Source of the DNA: Bacillota bacterium
GTDB taxonomy: Bacteria > Bacillota > Bacilli > Paenibacillales > Paenibacillaceae
NCBI GenBank assembly: GCA_023418755.1
Contig: JAEZZE010000152.1
Span: 1 to 10,449, forward strand
Direction: 5' to 3'
DNA: 10,449 nucleotides
The notes beneath the pieces are model-generated. The model saw only the letters and a program-made list of their open reading frames with translations, was not told the origin of the DNA and ran no database searches. Positions 6,783 through 10,449 of the stretch are shown piece after piece. A program made the position numbers and the translations under genes. Each line of letters opens with the position of its first letter. The first letter of the stretch is position 1.

Positions 6783-8618
6783 TTACGATTCAAGCAGCAT
6801 GTCGCTCGATTCGTGTAATCGGTAATAATGCCCCCGGCGTTCCATCAGAGACGAGTGGGTGCCCTGTTCGATCGCCCTGCCGCCGTCCAGAACGACGATC
6901 AGGTCGGCTTGGCGAACGGTGCCGAGCCGATGCGCGATGACCAGATTCGTCCGGCCCTTCATCAGAACGCCCAGAGCCTCCTGTACCTTCAGCTCGGTGA
7001 CGGTGTCGATGCTGCTCGTCGCCTCGTCCAGGACGAGAATGACCGGATCGGCCAGAATCGCCCGCGCGATCGACAGCAATTGTCGCTGCCCCTGGCTGAT
7101 CGTCCCCTCCGCTCCGACGACGGTGTCATACCCTTCGGGCAGCTTCAGGATGAAATCGTGGGCGTTCGCCTTGACCGCCGCGGCCTCGACCTCCGCGTCC
7201 GTCGCTGCCGCGCGTCCGTAGCGAATATTTTCCCGGACCGTCGTTTCGAACAAGAACAAGTCCTGAAGCACGAACGCCATCCGGCTGCGCAAGGCGCGTC
7301 TGTCATAGTCCCGAATGTCGACGCCGTCGATTCGGATTCGTCCTTCCGTCGCCTCGTAGAAACGTCCGATAAGCTGCGCTACGGTGGACTTGCCGGCCCC
7401 CGTCGGACCTACCAGAGCGACCGTCTGGCCCGGCCGGACGCGGAAGCTCAGATGGTCCAGCGTTCGCTTGCCCTCCGTATAGGAGAAGCCGACGTTCTCG
7501 AACGCGATGTCCCCCTTCAGCCGGTCCGGCCGAAGAGCCGAGGGCGAATCCTTCTCCTCTTCGGCGTCCAGCAGCTCGAACGCCCGCTCGGCTCCGGCCA
7601 CCGCGGCGAACATCGTATTGATCTGCGAAGCGAGATCGTTGAGCGGTCGGGTGAATTGCCGGGCATATTCCGTGAAGGTGACGATTTTCCCGATGGTCAC
7701 GACCTGGCCGATCGCCAGCACGCTGCCTGCTGCGGCAATGACGGAAAAGCTCAAGTTGTTCAGGACGAAGAACACCTTCGGAATAAAGCCGGAATACGTC
7801 TGCGCCCAGTAAGAGGATATCGCGACCTTCCGGTTCCACCCGCCGAACGAATCGATCCTGCTGGCCTCCTGCGCGAACGACTTCACGACGAGCTGGCCGG
7901 ACACCGTCTCGTCCACGAATCCGGCCAGTCCGCCCAGCTCGTGCTGCTGAGCCCGGAACAGCCTGCCCGTGCGGCGGGTAATCCAGCGCATGCTCCAGAA
8001 CATGAGGGGGATCAGCGCAAGGCTGATCAGCGTCAAATAGACGTCCAGCCAGAGCATCAGCCCCAGCATGCCTGCGAAGGTGATGACGCTGGACGCAATT
8101 TGAAGGCAAGTGCCGCTAAGCGTCTGGCTCACGTTATCGATGTCGTTGGTCAGCCGGCTCGTCAGATCGCCGGTCTTCCTGCCCGAATAAGCGGACATCG
8201 TCGTCCGGTGCAGCTTGGCGAACAGATCCCGCCGCATCTCCGCGACCGCGCGCTGCGCCACCCCGATCATCAAATAGTTTTGCAACAGCACGGCTCCCGT
8301 CTGCGCCGCATAGATGCACGCAAGCAGAGCGAGCTCCCGGGCCAGGCCCTCGCTCTGTCCCAATACCAAATGCGTCTGAACCGCATTCCCCAGCAGGAAG
8401 GGCCCCGCTATGCCGAGCGCGGCCCCCGCGACGATCAGAACCCCGATCAGCGCCAGTCGCCGCTTGTCGCGAGCGAGATATCCCCAGATCTTCCGAAGAG
8501 TGGCCCGGCTTGCGTTGGGCCGCGTTCCCGCTCCAGTGGCGTCCGGCTTCGGACTCCGACCCATCCGGAGCAGGGGAATCCGGCCGTATTTGGCGGTAAT
8601 ATCCGGCCAATTAGGCAT
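6783..8618 (-). CDS. ABC exporter half-transporter, consensus-site subunit
   Basis: 611 residues: a fused transmembrane domain (about six helices between residues ~55 and 330) followed by a nucleotide-binding domain (~370-600). Walker A GPTGAGKS (404-411), Q-loop Gln452, Walker B VILVLD (526-531) with catalytic Glu532, and H-loop His563 (IAHR) are intact. The signature motif is ISQGQRQ (507-513) instead of LSGGQRQ. In heterodimeric type IV exporters (BmrCD, TM287/288, LmrCD) the subunit with intact Glu and His supplies the Walker motifs of the working ATP site, while its altered signature goes to the silent site. This subunit fits that role, and the length and order resemble Bacillus YfiC following YfiB. 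The start has GGAGGT 8 bases upstream, inside the end of the partner gene; the 8-bp overlap (8611-8618) suggests coupled translation. It probably exports a drug or other hydrophobic compound across the membrane; the substrate is unknown. Confidence 0.93.
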   Translation of the reverse strand: MPNWPDITAKYGRIPLLRMGRSPKPDATGAGTRPNASRATLRKIWGYLARDKRRLALIGVLIVAGAALGIAGPFLLGNAVQTHLVLGQSEGLARELALLACIYAAQTGAVLLQNYLMIGVAQRAVAEMRRDLFAKLHRTTMSAYSGRKTGDLTSRLTNDIDNVSQTLSGTCLQIASSVITFAGMLGLMLWLDVYLTLISLALIPLMFWSMRWITRRTGRLFRAQQHELGGLAGFVDETVSGQLVVKSFAQEASRIDSFGGWNRKVAISSYWAQTYSGFIPKVFFVLNNLSFSVIAAAGSVLAIGQVVTIGKIVTFTEYARQFTRPLNDLASQINTMFAAVAGAERAFELLDAEEEKDSPSALRPDRLKGDIAFENVGFSYTEGKRTLDHLSFRVRPGQTVALVGPTGAGKSTVAQLIGRFYEATEGRIRIDGVDIRDYDRRALRSRMAFVLQDLFLFETTVRENIRYGRAAATDAEVEAAAVKANAHDFILKLPEGYDTVVGAEGTISQGQRQLLSIARAILADPVILVLDEATSSIDTVTELKVQEALGVLMKGRTNLVIAHRLGTVRQADLIVVLDGGRAIEQGTHSSLMERRGHYYRLHESSDMLLES

Positions 8619-10392
8619 TCCGATGAACCTCCTCCTCCTTCTCCTGGGAGGCCGCGATCCGACGATACAGAGAGCTCGACCGCATCAGCTTCTCGTGATC
8701 GCCTTGGGCCGTCAGCCGGCCGTTATCCAGAAGCAGAATCAGATCCGCTTCCCGCGAAGCCGACACCTTCTGCGTAATCAGCAGCGTCGTTGCCTTTCGC
8801 GATCGCAGCTCCCGCAGCAGTGCCCTCTCCGTCGCCGCGTCCAGAGCGCTGGTGCTGTCGTCCAGCAGCAGCAGACCCGACCGCCGAACAAGCGCCCTGG
8901 CAATCGCGAGCCTCTGCCGTTGACCGCCGGACAGGTTTCTTCCGCCCGGCTCTACCTCGGTCTCGTATTGCATCGGGAGCTTCATCAGGGTCGGATGGAT
9001 CTGGGCGGCGACCGCCGCCGCCACGAGCTCTTCGGCCGTCGCGTCCGCTTTGCCCCATAGGAGATTGTCCCGGATCGTTCCCGAGAACAGCACCGTCTCC
9101 TGCGGAACGTAAGCGATCCGCGCTCTCAGCCTCTCCAGCTCCATGTCGCGAAGAGGCCGTCCGTCCATCAGAATCCGGCCCTCCGTCGGCTCGTGAACGC
9201 GCGGCAACAGCTGCATGAAGGCCGTTTTGCCGGCTCCCGTCGCTCCCATGATCGCTACCGTCTGGCCGGCTCGAATGCGGAAGGAAAGGTCCCGGATCGC
9301 CGGGCGATCCGCATCGGGATAACGGAAAGATACGTTCTCGAAGACGAGCTCGACCCCTACCGGCGTCTCCGCCGGACCGTCGCTTCCCTTGCCCCCCTCT
9401 TCTCCGACCCCTTCCCGGCTCGCGCCCGTCCCGGGCCCGTCTCCGGACGACGCTTCCGTCGGCCGGACCGACAACAGCGGCTTGATCCGGGTCCAGGAGG
9501 CTTTCGCTCGGGATACGCTCGTAATTATCAGCGAGATATAAGAGAAGGAGCCGGCGATCCGCACTCCGTACTGCACCATCGCCAGCGCGGCGCCGATCCC
9601 CAGCTCGCCCGATTGAATCCGGCCGCTGGCTGCCGCGATGACCGCCAGAATCGTTAAATTCATGAACAACAGCGCGGTCGGAATCGTCGTCTCCGACAGC
9701 CGGAGAGCCGCCCCCATTCTCGCTCGCAGCCGATCGTTGACCGGGGCGAAGCGTTCGCGCTCGCGCTCCTCGCCCGCGAACGATCGGATAAGCGCCATGC
9801 CCGCCAGATTCTCCCGAATCGTCCCGTTCGTCCGCTCCAGCTCGTGCTGCGCCGACCCGAATCGGACGAAGCCTTTTCGTATCGCGATATAGAGACCGAG
9901 CAGCACGACCGGAGTACTGGCCAGCAGCCATAAGGACAGCGCGACGTCCACCATGAACGCCAAAGCCAGAGAAGCGACCACGACGAGAGGCGCGCGCAGG
10001 AACATGCGCAATCCGAAGAACACCGAGGTTTGAACCTGGTTAACGTCGTTGGACAGGCGCGTGCTCCAGACGGAATTCGGAAACCTTCTCACCTGGAACA
10101 ACGGCGCGAACTGCATGTTGCGAAACAGCGTTTGACGCAAATCCGCAGAAAAGCCATGGCTCGTATAAGCCGCGAAGAACGTGTTCACGATGCCGCAAGT
10201 AAAGCCCAACAGCGACACGCCGACCATGATTCCGCCCCATTGGAGGATGGCCTTCATGTCCCCCTCGACGATACCGTCGTCGATGATGCGGCCAAGCAGA
10301 ATCGGGTGCCACACCTCGACCAGCACTTCGAACAGCATCAGCACGATGGCGATGCCCATGGATAGCCGATACGGCTTTAAAAATGTTTTCAA
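8611..10392 (-). CDS. ABC exporter half-transporter, degenerate-site subunit (TTG start)
   Basis: 593 residues: transmembrane domain (helices between ~13 and ~295) then nucleotide-binding domain (~347-580). Walker A is GATGAGKT (383-390), Q-loop Gln431, and the signature LSGGQRQ (487-493) is canonical. The Walker B catalytic Glu is replaced by Asp512 (LLLLDDSTSALD) and the H-loop His by Gln541 (LLITQKVS). These are the replacements seen in the degenerate partner of heterodimeric exporters such as BmrC or YfiB. Its good signature therefore completes the working ATP site on the 611-residue partner. Between the domains (residues ~311-345) lies a Gly/Ser/Glu-rich linker that looks disordered. The start codon is TTG at 10390-10392, supported by GGAGGT 7 bases upstream and the typical N-terminus MKTFLKPYRL; the next in-frame Met is at residue 12, inside the first helix. 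Confidence 0.93.
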   Translation of the reverse strand: MKTFLKPYRLSMGIAIVLMLFEVLVEVWHPILLGRIIDDGIVEGDMKAILQWGGIMVGVSLLGFTCGIVNTFFAAYTSHGFSADLRQTLFRNMQFAPLFQVRRFPNSVWSTRLSNDVNQVQTSVFFGLRMFLRAPLVVVASLALAFMVDVALSLWLLASTPVVLLGLYIAIRKGFVRFGSAQHELERTNGTIRENLAGMALIRSFAGEERERERFAPVNDRLRARMGAALRLSETTIPTALLFMNLTILAVIAAASGRIQSGELGIGAALAMVQYGVRIAGSFSYISLIITSVSRAKASWTRIKPLLSVRPTEASSGDGPGTGASREGVGEEGGKGSDGPAETPVGVELVFENVSFRYPDADRPAIRDLSFRIRAGQTVAIMGATGAGKTAFMQLLPRVHEPTEGRILMDGRPLRDMELERLRARIAYVPQETVLFSGTIRDNLLWGKADATAEELVAAAVAAQIHPTLMKLPMQYETEVEPGGRNLSGGQRQRLAIARALVRRSGLLLLDDSTSALDAATERALLRELRSRKATTLLITQKVSASREADLILLLDNGRLTAQGDHEKLMRSSSLYRRIAASQEKEEEVHRNA

Positions 10393-10405
10393 TTTCAGAA
10401 CCTCC
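10390..10405 (-). promoter_or_regulatory. Ribosome binding site and TTG start of the first exporter gene
   Basis: GGAGGT (10405 down to 10400), then 7 bases, then TTG (10392-10390). The strong Shine-Dalgarno at ideal spacing compensates for the weak start codon and decides the start. Confidence 0.75.
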
Positions 10406-10408
10406 GCC

Positions 10409-10424
10409 TCCCGGCCAGCCGGGA
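10409..10424 (-). other. Inverted repeat just upstream of the exporter's ribosome binding site
   Basis: TCCCGGC and GCCGGGA form perfect 7-base arms separated by 2 bases; in RNA the closing pairs would open to give a shorter stem with a small loop. It ends 4 bases before the Shine-Dalgarno of the TTG-started gene. It could be an operator or a hairpin affecting translation. Bases 10425-10449 show no promoter I can support. The minus-strand reading CAG CCG GAC TTG CTG GAA TAG could be the tail of an upstream gene, but seven codons prove nothing. Confidence 0.35.
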
Positions 10425-10449
10425 ACGGCTATTCCAGCAAGTCCGGCTG

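Noticed and set aside
6828..8777. A 649-codon open frame on the plus strand opposite the ABC exporter genes
   Set aside because: It lies fully antisense to two well-supported genes, its translation has low-complexity Arg/Pro/Gln/Asp composition with no recognisable domain, and long antisense frames are common in GC-rich DNA.

Overview
The window is GC-rich (roughly 60%) bacterial DNA. Several genes begin behind strong GGAGG-type Shine-Dalgarno sequences. The protein set (an AraC regulator fused to a substrate-binding domain, a YfiB/YfiC- or BmrC/BmrD-like heterodimeric ABC exporter, a 308-residue CysK) points to a Gram-positive bacillus of the Paenibacillus/Cohnella type. This placement is inferred from style and gene content; there is no rRNA or other marker gene.

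Layout. Positions 1-852 (+) hold the 3' part of an AraC-type regulator whose C-terminus is a ferric-siderophore/B12-type binding domain. It converges on a block of seven minus-strand genes. The 124-bp convergent gap (853-976) holds a hairpin terminator for each direction. Reading the minus strand in transcription order: a two-gene ABC exporter (593 aa starting with TTG at 10392, then 611 aa, overlapping by 8 bp); a 113-bp gap with a small hairpin; then cysK, a gamma-glutamyltransferase-like enzyme, a short-chain dehydrogenase/reductase (SDR), an NtaA/SnaA/DszA-type flavin monooxygenase and a D-2-hydroxyacid dehydrogenase. The last five are 27, 39 and 33 bp apart and finally overlap by ATGA, so they look like one operon ending at the terminator at 871-905.

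How the genes may work together. The two ABC half-transporters have complementary defects in their nucleotide-binding sites, the signature of an asymmetric heterodimeric exporter. The five-enzyme operon combines an Ntn-type amidase/transpeptidase, a two-component-type FMNH2 monooxygenase of the C-S/C-N cleaving family, two NAD(P)-dependent oxidoreductase-fold proteins and a cysteine synthase. My inference is a salvage route for an organosulfur compound: trim a gamma-glutamyl or other amide, oxidatively cleave a C-S bond, process the carbon fragment and recapture sulfur as cysteine. The substrate cannot be read from sequence, and no dedicated uptake system for it is visible.

The most unusual single observation is that the SDR keeps its cofactor motifs and catalytic serine but has Thr157 and Arg161 where the family has the catalytic Tyr and Lys. 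The GGT-like protein also lacks the arginine that binds the glutamyl carboxylate in classical GGTs, and it has no signal peptide. Together these suggest non-textbook substrates or chemistry in this operon.
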